Part shown: piece by piece, positions 27,565 through 37,397 of the stretch
How positions within the stretch are numbered: position 1 is the first letter of the stretch
Layout of the letters: each line of letters opens with the position of its first letter
From: Flavivirga aquimarina
Lineage (GTDB): Bacteria; Bacteroidota; Bacteroidia; Flavobacteriales; Flavobacteriaceae
Direction of reading: 5' to 3'
Length of the DNA stretch: 64,000 nucleotides
Assembly (NCBI RefSeq): GCF_030540835.1
Contig: NZ_JAUOEK010000056.1
Location: forward strand, 1-64,000
Notes under the pieces: model-generated
What the model was told of the DNA's origin: nothing
Database searches by the model: none
Seen by the model: the letters and a program-made list of their open reading frames with translations, nothing else
Position numbers and translations under genes: made by a program

Positions 27565-28721
27565 ATATTACTTTTATAATGCCTTGGCACATATCAGAAC
27601 GAGGAGGTGGGGCAGAGGTTCAGGCCAATTATCTGGCATTAGAATTAGCAAATAGGGGGTATACGGTAAATTATATATGTCAAACCAAAAATGAAAACAA
27701 AATAGATCGTATAGAGACAGTTAACCATATAAATATCTATTGGCTAAAGCCATCTGGTCGATTTCCATGGTTAGATCAAGGGAAATATTATAAACCACTA
27801 CATAAAATAAAACCAGATATAATTATTCAGCGTTTAACATCAAATGTAAACTATATCATAGGGAACTATTGCAAAAAAAATAAAGCCAGATATTGTTGGG
27901 TTTGTACCGATAATTTAAGCCCGTTTAAAAATTTTCATGTTAAAAAATTTAAAGAAAGGTTTAATTTAAAAAATACCTCTTTATTGAAATACGTCCTTTT
28001 TTTAATAAATGCTAAAATAATGGATAGCTATCGCAATAATGGCATGAAACATATTGACTATGGGTTTTCTCAAAACAAGTTTCAAAAAAAAACAATAAAA
28101 CAAAATTTTGATATTGAAACTTATACTATGATTACGGGGCATCCAAAACCTCAAAATAATTATAGCTTGGGAACATGCTATGCATTTCAAACTGTATTAT
28201 GGTGTGCTAATTTTGGAATACATAAACGTCCGGAATTGTTCGTTCAGTTAGCTAGGCATATGCAAGATACTTCTATCAAATTTATTATGGTTGGAGGTCA
28301 TAGTGATAAAGCTTATATGAAGGATCTTTTAAAAGATAAACCTTCTAATTTATATTGTACTGGTCATTTGCCTTTTGAAAGGGCGTTAACTTATTTTGAT
28401 TTCGCTTCAATTTTTATTAATACGTCATCCCCAGGTGGCGATGGTTTTCCGAACACATTTGTTCAAGCATGGTTAAGAAAAATACCAGTTATAAGTTTTG
28501 GATTTAACCCTGATAATATTATTACAAAATACAAATTAGGTTATAATGTAGAATCTCTTGATGAAGGCATAGAAAAGCTAAACTTACTAATGTCCAATTA
28601 TAAAGCTTATAAGGAAATATCTGATAATGCCTATAAATATGGCAGTAAAAATCATAGTATTAAAATAATGACAGATAATTTTTTAAAAACAATAAAGAAT
28701 GAAAGTGTTGCACTGTCTTAA
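27561..28721 (+). CDS. Glycosyltransferase, family 4-like
   Basis: A 386-residue GT-B enzyme starting with the GT4 glycine loop ITFIMPWHISERGGGAEVQA. The C-terminal donor-binding half includes LWCANFGIHKRPELFVQLA and NTSSPGGDGFPNTFVQAWL. The pattern closely parallels the preceding gene, which suggests tandem duplication and divergence. It overlaps its upstream neighbour by 4 bases (ATGA) and its downstream neighbour by 23. Substrates cannot be inferred. Confidence 0.82.
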   Translation: MNITFIMPWHISERGGGAEVQANYLALELANRGYTVNYICQTKNENKIDRIETVNHINIYWLKPSGRFPWLDQGKYYKPLHKIKPDIIIQRLTSNVNYIIGNYCKKNKARYCWVCTDNLSPFKNFHVKKFKERFNLKNTSLLKYVLFLINAKIMDSYRNNGMKHIDYGFSQNKFQKKTIKQNFDIETYTMITGHPKPQNNYSLGTCYAFQTVLWCANFGIHKRPELFVQLARHMQDTSIKFIMVGGHSDKAYMKDLLKDKPSNLYCTGHLPFERALTYFDFASIFINTSSPGGDGFPNTFVQAWLRKIPVISFGFNPDNIITKYKLGYNVESLDEGIEKLNLLMSNYKAYKEISDNAYKYGSKNHSIKIMTDNFLKTIKNESVALS

Positions 28722-29784
28722 TAGTCCACATGTTGGCGGTATAGAACGGTTGGTTATAGAGTTTGCTATTGCTCAAAAAAAGCAGGGCATAGACGTTTCT
28801 ATAATGTTAGATACCTGTAAAGGGCAGTATTATAACTATCTGTTAGAGCAAGAGATTCCTATTCTGGATTCGGGTATTAAAGGTGGTTGGGATTTTAATT
28901 ATAAAACATATAAACAATTAAAAAAACAGTTTAAAGCATTTCAAATTGTTCACTTACATAGCTTTTCGGTACTACGTTCAATGTCCGCTAAACATTCAAA
29001 AGTAAAAACCATATATACGATTCACGGATTATCTAAAAATGTGAGAAAAGAAGAACGATTAAAATATCATGCTAGAGAATTTCTAAAAAAATGGTTTCTT
29101 AACAGCGTAGATGTTTTAATAGCTAACTCTCATTATACGTTAGATTTAGCCAGAAAGCATTATAGTTTAAAAACGGTTAAAACAAAAACCATATTAAATG
29201 GAATCAAGCTAGCCGATTATACTCCAAATTCAGTTCCTAAAAACCATGAGTTTACAATAGGTTTAGTCTCTCGTTTTACACCAAGAAAAAGAATAGACAG
29301 ACTTATAAATGCTTTTAATAAATATAGGAACATTGGAGGTGTAGGTGAGTTAATTTTAGTAGGAAATGGAACTGAATTTAATACTATTAAGAAGATGGTG
29401 AAGGGTTTGGGGTTAGAAAATTTAATAAAAATGGTTGGTTATAAAACCAATGTAGAAGACTATTATAATGCTTTTGATATCATTGCTCATCCGTCTGATA
29501 ATGAAGGATTTGGTTTAATAGCAGTCGAATCTTTTTTATATGGCAAACCAATAATTGTATTTAACGATTCAGGAGGAATGAAAGAGGTTATACAACCTAT
29601 AGAGCCTTATAACATTGTTGAAAATGAAGATGAGTATGCAAAGCGTTTATTGTTTTATGAAAATCATAGAGCAGAAATTTTCAAAGCATCAAAAAATAGA
29701 ATTGCTTATGCTAAAAAACATTTTAGTATAGAGCGTATGGAACGAGATTATTATAAGGCATATAAATCGATTTTATTAAGATGA
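28699..29784 (+). CDS. Glycosyltransferase, family 4
   Basis: A 361-residue GT4 enzyme. It begins MKVLHCLNSPHVGGIERLVI, a typical acceptor-domain loop. The donor domain shows GLVSRFTPRKRIDRLINAF and the canonical EX7E motif in SDNEGFGLIAVESFLYGKP. It is the most canonical GT4 of the cluster. The start lies 23 bases inside the previous gene and the stop overlaps the next start by 4 bases, so translation is probably coupled. The sugar transferred is unknown. Confidence 0.88.
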   Translation: MKVLHCLNSPHVGGIERLVIEFAIAQKKQGIDVSIMLDTCKGQYYNYLLEQEIPILDSGIKGGWDFNYKTYKQLKKQFKAFQIVHLHSFSVLRSMSAKHSKVKTIYTIHGLSKNVRKEERLKYHAREFLKKWFLNSVDVLIANSHYTLDLARKHYSLKTVKTKTILNGIKLADYTPNSVPKNHEFTIGLVSRFTPRKRIDRLINAFNKYRNIGGVGELILVGNGTEFNTIKKMVKGLGLENLIKMVGYKTNVEDYYNAFDIIAHPSDNEGFGLIAVESFLYGKPIIVFNDSGGMKEVIQPIEPYNIVENEDEYAKRLLFYENHRAEIFKASKNRIAYAKKHFSIERMERDYYKAYKSILLR

Positions 29785-30875
29785 TACATGTACTTTGGTT
29801 AGCACCAACCTTTAACCATTACAAAGCTAGGTTTTTAAACTATTTAGCAAACGTAAAGGAAATAAAACTCACAGTACTTTCGGGTACTGGTAGAGAGGGT
29901 ATGGGTGACAAAGAAATAGATACATCATATCATTTTAATCAAATTCGGTTAAATATAAATAAACAAAATTTCGGAAAATCAGCATTAGTAAGAAAATCAC
30001 TTAAAGGTTGTTTTAAAAACTATGATTGGGTGTTAATTCCAACAGAAAAGAAAAATTTATTGCTCTTTATTTATGCCTTGTATTTGAGAATAAGACATCG
30101 AGAAACCAAGTTGTTTACGTATACACATCCTATATCAAAATCTGGAAAAAGGAAAACAACTTTCTTGGATTGGTTTATTACTAAGTTTTACTATAAGCAA
30201 TTAAATCGGGTTATTTTTTATACAGAGCAAAGTTGTCAGTGGGCAATTGAAAAAAAACTAATAGATTCAAAAAAAGCTTATTGGGCTAATAATACGATCG
30301 ATACACTGGAAGTGAAAAAATATTATTCATTTGAGTTGCCGCTTTTAAAAACACCTGCGATTTTATTTATAGGACGACTCATTCCATCGAAGCGATTGCA
30401 TGATTTAATACGCTATTATAAAGTTTTAAAAACGCATTTACCAAATTTAAAATTAGATATAATTGGTGACGGGCCAGAACTCTCAACTCTGATATCTGCT
30501 ATAAAAGAAGATAAAAATATCACCCACCACGGTGCTGTTGTTGATGAGGTAGAAATATCGAAAATTATGAAGACATGCAGCATAGTTTTTGTTCCTGGTT
30601 TGTCAGGTTTATCAATCAATCATGCATTTACTTATAGTCGCCCTTATATTACATTAGAAGCAGATAAACATGGACCAGAAATTAATTATTTAGAACATGG
30701 CAAAAATGGGTATATCCTTAGCGGAACTTTTCATGAAAACACCACTAAATTATTAGAACTACTTACAAGTAAAGCCTTATTAACCACGTTTTGCCAAAAT
30801 GCTAAAGTAAAAGGTGAGGAGCTATCTATAGAGCATTGGGTACAACAAATAACATTTAGCTTGTTACATGAATAA
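29781..30875 (+). CDS. Glycosyltransferase, family 4-like
   Basis: A 364-residue GT-B enzyme. The N-terminal half begins HVLWLAPTFNHYKARFLNYL. The C-terminal half has ILFIGRLIPSKRLHDLIRYY and a divergent donor motif around FVPGLSGLSINHAFTYSRP, where the usual EX7E is not evident. The change may mean a different donor or a weakened retaining-type site. It overlaps both neighbours (4 and 8 bases). Confidence 0.8.
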   Translation: MIHVLWLAPTFNHYKARFLNYLANVKEIKLTVLSGTGREGMGDKEIDTSYHFNQIRLNINKQNFGKSALVRKSLKGCFKNYDWVLIPTEKKNLLLFIYALYLRIRHRETKLFTYTHPISKSGKRKTTFLDWFITKFYYKQLNRVIFYTEQSCQWAIEKKLIDSKKAYWANNTIDTLEVKKYYSFELPLLKTPAILFIGRLIPSKRLHDLIRYYKVLKTHLPNLKLDIIGDGPELSTLISAIKEDKNITHHGAVVDEVEISKIMKTCSIVFVPGLSGLSINHAFTYSRPYITLEADKHGPEINYLEHGKNGYILSGTFHENTTKLLELLTSKALLTTFCQNAKVKGEELSIEHWVQQITFSLLHE

Positions 30876-32034
30876 TAATAAACCCAAAATATTATTTATA
30901 GGTCCAACACCACCACCGTTTTCCGGTCCGGAATTGAGTATGCAACAATTTTTAGAATCTGATGTGCTAAACGATGCGTTCTCTATTACTTTTTTAAAAA
31001 CCAATTTTAGGCTTGACAATACAAGAAAAGGGTTGTTCGATTTTTTAATGATTACGAACTTCTTTATTTACTTTTTTAAGCTTTTTAGATTGCTAATAGT
31101 TGTACGTCCCGAATGTGTGTACTATCCGGTAACGCCAACACAAATAGGTTGGGTGGGTAGAGATGTATGGACTATTATATTAAGTAAACTATTTGGAATT
31201 AAAGTTATTATTCATTTACGAGGAAGCCATTTTAAACTCAATTTTGCTCAATTTTATCCAGTTTTTAAAAGGTTAATAGCATATAGTTTAAAGAAAGTTG
31301 ATACAGCTGTGGTACAGGCAAAGTATCTTAAAGATCAATTTGCCCCCTATGTTTGTTCAAAAAATATAGAGGTTTTATATCAATCTATAGATGTACATGA
31401 GTACTCTACTAAGCATTCTTTTTCTACAGTTAAAGGAAAGATACTAGTTATAGGGCATCTCACGAAAGCAAAAGGCTATACAGATATACTAAAGGTCATT
31501 CCAAAAATATGCAAGCAATTTCCGTATGTAGAGTTTTATTTCGCCGGTAATATAAGAAAAGGAGAACGCGGTGTTTTTTATAACCAATTTACAGGGGAGA
31601 AGTTGCAATATGAAGACCCTTTTTTAGCCGAAAAAGAGATTAAAGATTCTGTCTATAAAACCCATTATAATAATCTGGGAATTATTACAGGTGTGCATAA
31701 AATGATACATCTTAAAACGGCTCAATTGTATTTAAGTGCTTCATATTCTGAAGGGTTTTCAAGGTCTCTTTTAGAAGCTATGGCTGTAGGGAAACCTGTT
31801 GCATATACACCGGTAGGTGCCCATAAAGAAGTGTTTACAAACAAAATACATGGTTTTAGTTTTGAACCAGGAAACTTGAATCAATTAGAAGAAACTTTAA
31901 CTTATATGCTTACTAATTCAGATGAGCTTTTAACCATAGGTAAGGCAAACTCAGACTATGTAAAAAACAATTTTTCATTAGATAAAATAGCGAATGATTT
32001 TAGATCTATAATTTTAAAGACGTTAGCAAAATGA
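30868..32034 (+). CDS. Glycosyltransferase, family 4
   Basis: A 388-residue GT4 enzyme. It begins KPKILFIGPTPPPFSGPELS, with the acceptor loop, and carries the donor motif SEGFSRSLLEAMAVGKPVAY with correctly spaced glutamates. An insertion of about 35 residues (FAGNIRKGERGVFYNQF region) precedes it. It overlaps the preceding gene by 8 bases and the acetyltransferase by 4. Six GT4-like genes in a row plus the WecG homologue suggest a repeat unit of several sugars. Confidence 0.87.
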   Translation: MNNNKPKILFIGPTPPPFSGPELSMQQFLESDVLNDAFSITFLKTNFRLDNTRKGLFDFLMITNFFIYFFKLFRLLIVVRPECVYYPVTPTQIGWVGRDVWTIILSKLFGIKVIIHLRGSHFKLNFAQFYPVFKRLIAYSLKKVDTAVVQAKYLKDQFAPYVCSKNIEVLYQSIDVHEYSTKHSFSTVKGKILVIGHLTKAKGYTDILKVIPKICKQFPYVEFYFAGNIRKGERGVFYNQFTGEKLQYEDPFLAEKEIKDSVYKTHYNNLGIITGVHKMIHLKTAQLYLSASYSEGFSRSLLEAMAVGKPVAYTPVGAHKEVFTNKIHGFSFEPGNLNQLEETLTYMLTNSDELLTIGKANSDYVKNNFSLDKIANDFRSIILKTLAK

Positions 32035-32489
32035 GACATTTAATTAGGCATATTATTCATCATTTGGGAAATATACTTAGGTTTTTTCACATGTCATTTC
32101 TAAGAGCTTCTGGTGTAAAAATTGGAAAAAACACGATGATAAGTTTAAATGCAAAGATTGATGTAAGACGTGGAAAGGTTGTCATTGGAGATAATTGTTT
32201 AATCACTCATGGTTGTTATATTTTATCACATGATGGTGCCGCACATGTTATCAATCATAAAGACGATGGCTCAGGTTTTGTATCCATTGGTAATAATGTA
32301 TTTATAGGCGTAAATGCTGTTGTAATGCGTAATGTAACAATAGGCGATCATGCTGTAATTGGAGCAGGCTCTGTAGTAAACAAAGATATACCAGAGGGTG
32401 TAGTGGCTGCAGGAAACCCTATCAAGATAATAAAAGAGTTGCCAAAACCTTACAAGATATTGCCTAAAAAACATAAGCTGGTAAAATGA
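32031..32489 (+). CDS. Hexapeptide-repeat acyltransferase
   Basis: A 152-residue left-handed beta-helix acyltransferase. Hexapeptide repeats are readable from about residue 30 to 130 (IGKNTMISLNAKIDVR, VVIGDNCLI, VSIGNNVFIGVNAVV, VTIGDHAVIGAGSVV). The conserved histidine region of the family is represented by ILSHDGAA. It would O-acetylate a sugar of the repeat unit using acetyl-CoA. It overlaps both neighbours by 4 bases, so it is part of the same translational chain. Confidence 0.88.
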   Translation: MRHLIRHIIHHLGNILRFFHMSFLRASGVKIGKNTMISLNAKIDVRRGKVVIGDNCLITHGCYILSHDGAAHVINHKDDGSGFVSIGNNVFIGVNAVVMRNVTIGDHAVIGAGSVVNKDIPEGVVAAGNPIKIIKELPKPYKILPKKHKLVK

Positions 32490-33709
32490 TTGTATTTCTC
32501 GTTTTAATTCTAATAGTTATCATTTTTGTCCGATTGTTTAAGGGCATGTTTGCTGCTTTTTTAGTGTTAGTAGCTACAAAATCATTTATGGATGCTTTTT
32601 GGGATATAAGAGTTGGTCCATTATCATTTAGTTCTGTAGGAGGTATTTTAATTCCCATACTATTTTATCCAGTATTTTTAAAAATGAGGTGTTTGCCCGG
32701 TAAGTGGATTTCAAACGCCAAATTATTATTTATAGCCTATTCTTTTGGAGTGTTGTTTGCTTTTCCAATAAAACCTATGGAAAGCCTTGAGATTCTTTTA
32801 ATAAACATTAATATTTTAATGGGTTTTTTACTAATACCTCTATTGGTTGATAGTAGGGATAAACTCCGAAAGTTGTTAATCGCTATTATGGTTTCTGGAA
32901 TGTTCCCTATAGCAATCAGTATTTTTCAGTTTCAAACAGGTATTTTGTTTTCCGAACGGCAAACAGCCGGTTTAACCAGATATGTTGGGCTTTATCATGA
33001 TGCCTTTCCAGTTAGGTTTTATGGGATGTTTACACTTTTTTCATGTCTCATGTACCTCTCTATTTTTAAAATTAAGAACAAGCTTTCAATTGTTGTTTTA
33101 ATAGCATTATGCTGTGCCGCTTTATTTTCGGTCTATTTGGTATTCAGTAAAGCAGCAGTTACTATTATAGTGTTATGGACATTGTTAATGCTTGCTTTTT
33201 CACAGATAAAACTTAAATATGTTTTCTTTTTTTCCATATGCTTCATTCTGGTATCTGTTAATTTAGGAGATGTCATTTATGATAATATCCAACAACTTTT
33301 TAGCAAGGAAGTTGGATATAATGACGGCACATACACCGATGTAAGATATACGCTTGCGGGTCGTGGCTACATATGGGACGATTTATGGAGTTTTTGGATA
33401 AATGAACAAATCCCATTGTTTCAATGGACCGGAGATGGCATAAACAGACCTACCCATAATGAGTTTTTAAGAGTGTTATTAGCAAACGGTATTATTGGAT
33501 TAATCTTGTTTTCTTTTTTCATTTTTAGAAGCATAAAATATGTTTTTGAAATTAATAAAAAAGTACGGGTTTTTGGTTTGATGTTATTAGGAATGTTCTT
33601 TATAGATAGTTTAGGCTTAACCCCCGGAGTTTACTATTATTACAGCATATTGGTATGGGGCATTATTGGTTTGTTGTTATTAAAACCTGATTTACTTAAA
33701 AATATTTAA
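32486..33709 (+). CDS. wzy: O-antigen ligase/polymerase family protein (Wzy-like)
   Basis: A 407-residue integral membrane protein with about 11-12 hydrophobic segments. A large extracytoplasmic loop (about residues 265-320) contains YTLAGRGYIWDDLW and THNEFLRVLLANGIIGLIL. The latter resembles the Wzy_C-family loop, where the arginine and histidine are functionally important. It is the only polymerase candidate in the locus and would join repeat units in the periplasm. A ligase role is less likely beside Wza and Wzc. It overlaps the acetyltransferase by 4 bases. Confidence 0.82.
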   Translation: MIVFLVLILIVIIFVRLFKGMFAAFLVLVATKSFMDAFWDIRVGPLSFSSVGGILIPILFYPVFLKMRCLPGKWISNAKLLFIAYSFGVLFAFPIKPMESLEILLININILMGFLLIPLLVDSRDKLRKLLIAIMVSGMFPIAISIFQFQTGILFSERQTAGLTRYVGLYHDAFPVRFYGMFTLFSCLMYLSIFKIKNKLSIVVLIALCCAALFSVYLVFSKAAVTIIVLWTLLMLAFSQIKLKYVFFFSICFILVSVNLGDVIYDNIQQLFSKEVGYNDGTYTDVRYTLAGRGYIWDDLWSFWINEQIPLFQWTGDGINRPTHNEFLRVLLANGIIGLILFSFFIFRSIKYVFEINKKVRVFGLMLLGMFFIDSLGLTPGVYYYYSILVWGIIGLLLLKPDLLKNI

Positions 33710-33720
33710 AAAAACGATAC

Positions 33721-35865
33721 ATGCAACAACTTACACAAAAACTAGGTTCTGGAGATATGATCATTCAAGACATACCGTATCCGCAACTAAGCAAAGGTTT
33801 TGTTATTGTGAAAAATCATTACTCCATTATTAGTGCAGGCACAGAAGGATCAACAGTACAGGCAGCTCGAAAAAGTTTAATAGGCAAAGCAAAAGAACGT
33901 CCACAACAAGTAAAGCAAGTACTTGATACTTTAAAAAGCCAAGGGCCTATGCAAACTTATAGGGCAGTTATGAAAAAACTGGATGCATATTCACCACTAG
34001 GATATAGTTCGGCAGGAGAAGTTATTGAAGTTGGAGAAGGTGTTACAGAATTTAAAATTGGCGATAAAGTGGCCTGTGCCGGAGCAGGGTATGCTAATCA
34101 TGCAGAGGTTGTTGCTATTCCAATAAACCTTTGTGTAAAATTAGAGGATACCTCTAATCTAAAGCATGCCGCCTATAATACATTAGGAGCCATTGCTATG
34201 CAAGGCGTAAGACAAGCCGATATGCGTTTAGGCGAAACCTGTGTCATTATAGGACTTGGCTTATTAGGGCAATTAACCGCCCTTATATTAAAAGCTTCTG
34301 GTGTTAATATTATTGGTATCGATGTTTCCGAAATGGCGTTAAATCAGGCCGTAAAAAACAAAGCAGTAGATCTTGGGTTTACAAGAAATAAATCCGGATT
34401 AGAAGAGGAAATTCGTCTTTATACCAAAGGTATAGGAGCAGATACAGTTATTATTACAGCAGCAACCTCTAGCTTAGATCCTATAAATTTTGCAGGAGCA
34501 GTTGCAAGAAAAAAAGGAAAAGTCGTTATTTTAGGAGATGTTCCTTCTGGGTTTAATAGAAACCCTTTTTGGTACCCTAAAGAATTAGAGTTAAAAATGT
34601 CTTGCTCGTATGGCCCAGGGCGGTACGATTTAAATTATGAAGAAAAAGGCATAGACTATCCGGTAGCCTATGTACGTTGGACCGAGAAAAGAAATATGCA
34701 AGCTTTTCAGGAATTATTATCAAAGAAAAGGATTGACATAGATTATTTAACAACCCATGAATTTAATTTTGAAGCAGCCCCAAAAGCTTTTGATCTGGTT
34801 GTGAATAAAACCGAGCCTTTTACAGGAATAGCTTTAAAATATAATATTGAAAAAACGGCAATTAAAGACAAGGTTATTATTTCCGATCCATCAAAAAGAG
34901 GTTTAATAAACATATCTTTTATCGGAGCAGGAAGCTATGCACAAGGTAGTTTATTACCTTATATAACCCCATCAAAACAAATACAAAAAGTAGGAGTACT
35001 AACCAATACGGGGACTACTTCTAAACGAGTTGCAGAAAAATTTAGATTTGAATATTGTGCAACCTTGGAGGCAGATATATTTAATGATAAAACAGATACA
35101 TTGTTTATTGCAAGTCGTCACGATTCTCATGGGAGTTATGTTTTAAAAGGCCTAAAGTCTAATAAACATGTGTTTGTAGAAAAACCATTGTGTTTGTTAG
35201 AAACCGAGCTTAATGCTATAATTCATGCTCAAAAGAAATATAACAATACAGTAATGGTTGGATTTAACAGGCGTTTCTCTCCTTTAACACAAAAGATTAA
35301 AAATACGCTAGGCTCTGGACCAATGACTATGATTTATAGAATTAATGCAGGGTATATTCCTAAAGATACTTGGGTTCAAGATCCGGAAATTGGTGGTGGA
35401 AGAATACTAGGTGAAGTGTGCCATTTTATTGATTATTTAACATTTATAAACGGAAGTATACCAATTAAAGTGTCGGCAAATGCCTTACCAGATCCTTTAA
35501 ATTTGAATGATACTGTAAATATTCTAATTCAGTTTGAAAACGGATCTACAGGAACTATTGGGTATTATGCCAATGGTTCTAAATCATTGTCAAAAGAATA
35601 TGTTGAAATATATGCCTCAGGTACAACAGCCATTCTTAGCGATTTTAAAGCATTAAAAATTTACGGAAAAAGAAAGCCTTACAAGCAGAAATTAATCAAC
35701 CAAAACAAAGGACAGAAAAACATGGTTGAAACTTTTTTGGATAGTTTATTAAAAGGAAAACCAAGCCCTATTGATTTTAATGAAATTGTCGCAGTTACAA
35801 GAGCTTCTTTTAAGGTTTTGGAATCTATAAAGAATGGAGGTCAACAAAGTGAAGTGTTTAACTGA
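33721..35865 (+). CDS. Bi-domain oxidoreductase: MDR (zinc-type alcohol dehydrogenase-like) fused to Gfo/Idh/MocA
   Basis: A 714-residue fusion. Residues 1 to about 370 are an MDR-type dehydrogenase with a GroES-like part (SAGTEGSTVQAARKSLIGKA) and the Rossmann motif VIIGLGLLGQLTALIL. Residues from about 390 form a Gfo/Idh domain starting ISFIGAGSYAQGSLLPYI, with VEKPL and GGGRILGEVCHFIDYL. Such fusions recur in exopolysaccharide clusters, often near heparinase-like genes, with no established reaction. It probably remodels a sugar nucleotide or polymer sugar. It overlaps the next gene by 32 bases. Confidence 0.85.
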   Translation: MQQLTQKLGSGDMIIQDIPYPQLSKGFVIVKNHYSIISAGTEGSTVQAARKSLIGKAKERPQQVKQVLDTLKSQGPMQTYRAVMKKLDAYSPLGYSSAGEVIEVGEGVTEFKIGDKVACAGAGYANHAEVVAIPINLCVKLEDTSNLKHAAYNTLGAIAMQGVRQADMRLGETCVIIGLGLLGQLTALILKASGVNIIGIDVSEMALNQAVKNKAVDLGFTRNKSGLEEEIRLYTKGIGADTVIITAATSSLDPINFAGAVARKKGKVVILGDVPSGFNRNPFWYPKELELKMSCSYGPGRYDLNYEEKGIDYPVAYVRWTEKRNMQAFQELLSKKRIDIDYLTTHEFNFEAAPKAFDLVVNKTEPFTGIALKYNIEKTAIKDKVIISDPSKRGLINISFIGAGSYAQGSLLPYITPSKQIQKVGVLTNTGTTSKRVAEKFRFEYCATLEADIFNDKTDTLFIASRHDSHGSYVLKGLKSNKHVFVEKPLCLLETELNAIIHAQKKYNNTVMVGFNRRFSPLTQKIKNTLGSGPMTMIYRINAGYIPKDTWVQDPEIGGGRILGEVCHFIDYLTFINGSIPIKVSANALPDPLNLNDTVNILIQFENGSTGTIGYYANGSKSLSKEYVEIYASGTTAILSDFKALKIYGKRKPYKQKLINQNKGQKNMVETFLDSLLKGKPSPIDFNEIVAVTRASFKVLESIKNGGQQSEVFN

Positions 35866-37054
35866 GATAGCTTTTAACAAGCTTAAAAAATATTGCGAAG
35901 CTCAAAATTATAAAGGCTGGGATCCTTATGACGGGTTGAATTCCAAACTGTTTCAGGCATTGCCATTTAAAAAATGGGATGTTGCCAGATTACTTTGGAT
36001 TCAGTTTTTTAAGCGTTCTCCTGTAAATTTTAGAACTTTGACAGGTGTGCCCAAAGCGTATAATGCTAAAGGTATTGCCTTGTTTTTATCAGGCTATTGC
36101 AATCTTTATAATGTTTCGAAATTTAAAAACACAAGTTATGGTTCTTCAAAAGAACTAAAAGGATATATTATTAAGTTGGCAGACCTTTTATTAACACTTC
36201 AAAATAAAGATCATAGTGGCGCTTGTTGGGGGTATAATTTTGATTGGCAAGCCAGACGGTTATTTTTATTTCCAAAAAACACACCTACAGTTGTAGCGAC
36301 TTCATTTGCAGTAGATGCCTTGTTAAAGGCTTATACTGTTACAAAAAAACAGACTTATTTAAATGCCTGTATTTCTGCATCAAAATTTGTGTTGAATGAT
36401 TTGAATAGAACAGAATATAAATCAGGATTTTTATTTTCTTATTCCCCTTTAAATGGTAATAATACAGTTTTTAATGCCAGCTTGTTAGGTGCAAAAATTC
36501 TTAGTCAGGTGTATATGTATACTAAAGATGATATATTAAAAACAACAGCAAAAAGAACTATAAAAGCTTGTTGTGAAGCTCAGAATAAAAATGGTTCTTG
36601 GATTTATGGTATGTTACCTATACAAAGTTGGATTGATAGTTTTCACACAGGTTATAATTTAGATGCCATACAAACATATCAAGACTGTACAGGAGATATA
36701 ACATTTCAAGCCAATATTGCCAAAGGGTTAAGTTTTTATTTAGAGCATTTTTTTAAAAGTAATGGCACCCCTAAATATTATCATAACAAAACCTACCCAA
36801 TAGATATCCATTGCCCAGGACAATTGTTTGTAACACTCTCCAAACTCAATGTTTTTCCTTTGCATAATATTCTGGCACAACAGGTAATGCAATGGACAAT
36901 AAAACATATGCAGGACAAAAGAGGTTTTTTCTATTATCAAATAAAAAAAGGAATAAATTCTAAAATCTCATATATGAGATGGAGTAATGCATTTATGTTT
37001 AATGCCATGTCTTATTACCTGTTAGAAAAAGAAATCCAAAAGCATAAAATTTAA
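35834..37054 (+). CDS. Polysaccharide-cluster protein, probably an alpha/alpha-barrel fold, function unknown
   Basis: A 406-residue protein without signal peptide. Repeated helical hairpins with Trp, Gly and Asn (GKGIALFLSGYCNLY-like, NKDHSGACWGYNFDWQARR, NKNGSWIYGMLPIQSW, SFHTGYNLDAI) suggest an (alpha/alpha) barrel like those of terpene-cyclase-fold or polysaccharide-active enzymes. Homologues follow the same bi-domain oxidoreductase in other bacterial exopolysaccharide clusters, as far as I recall, and sometimes carry doubtful annotations. The start may be ATG 35834 or a GTG 18 bases later. No catalytic residues can be assigned. Confidence 0.65.
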   Translation: MEVNKVKCLTEIAFNKLKKYCEAQNYKGWDPYDGLNSKLFQALPFKKWDVARLLWIQFFKRSPVNFRTLTGVPKAYNAKGIALFLSGYCNLYNVSKFKNTSYGSSKELKGYIIKLADLLLTLQNKDHSGACWGYNFDWQARRLFLFPKNTPTVVATSFAVDALLKAYTVTKKQTYLNACISASKFVLNDLNRTEYKSGFLFSYSPLNGNNTVFNASLLGAKILSQVYMYTKDDILKTTAKRTIKACCEAQNKNGSWIYGMLPIQSWIDSFHTGYNLDAIQTYQDCTGDITFQANIAKGLSFYLEHFFKSNGTPKYYHNKTYPIDIHCPGQLFVTLSKLNVFPLHNILAQQVMQWTIKHMQDKRGFFYYQIKKGINSKISYMRWSNAFMFNAMSYYLLEKEIQKHKI

Positions 37055-37397
37055 GTTGTAAATCGGTATAGTCAATCGAAAAGAATTCCCCTAGGCTCTG
37101 CCTTGGGGATATTTGGTTTCAAGAAATTCTTTGTTACAAATCCGATTCAAAAAAGAGTGTTTTTTACTCTTTCAAAAATAAGTTTAAAGCCTCTTATTCA
37201 TTATAGCTCCCACATATTACTTTACAGTTATTAAGTCAGGTGTCACATGATATTTTTGCGCCATCAATCTAATATCAATGCTATATTTTATTGTTCGTGT
37301 TAGTCATTTTCAAAAGCTTCTTAACACTGATTGACTTATTGTTTTTCAGTGTTACAGAAGGTAGCGTAATAAAAGGGATACTAAATCAAGTAAAAGG
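37055..37397. other. Intergenic region with one GC-rich hairpin
   Basis: A 343-base gap within the polysaccharide locus. A strong hairpin lies at 37087-37109 (10-base arms tcccctaggc and gccttgggga with one mismatch, 3-base loop). No T run follows. The rest has no feature I can support. The gap may split the locus into two transcripts. Confidence 0.5.
37087..37109. repeat. GC-rich hairpin, REP-like
   Basis: The arms tcccctaggc and gccttgggga pair with a single mismatch around a tct loop. Palindromes of this kind are dispersed in many flavobacterial genomes. The absence of a T tract makes an intrinsic terminator less likely, though it could pause transcription or protect an mRNA end. Confidence 0.5.
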
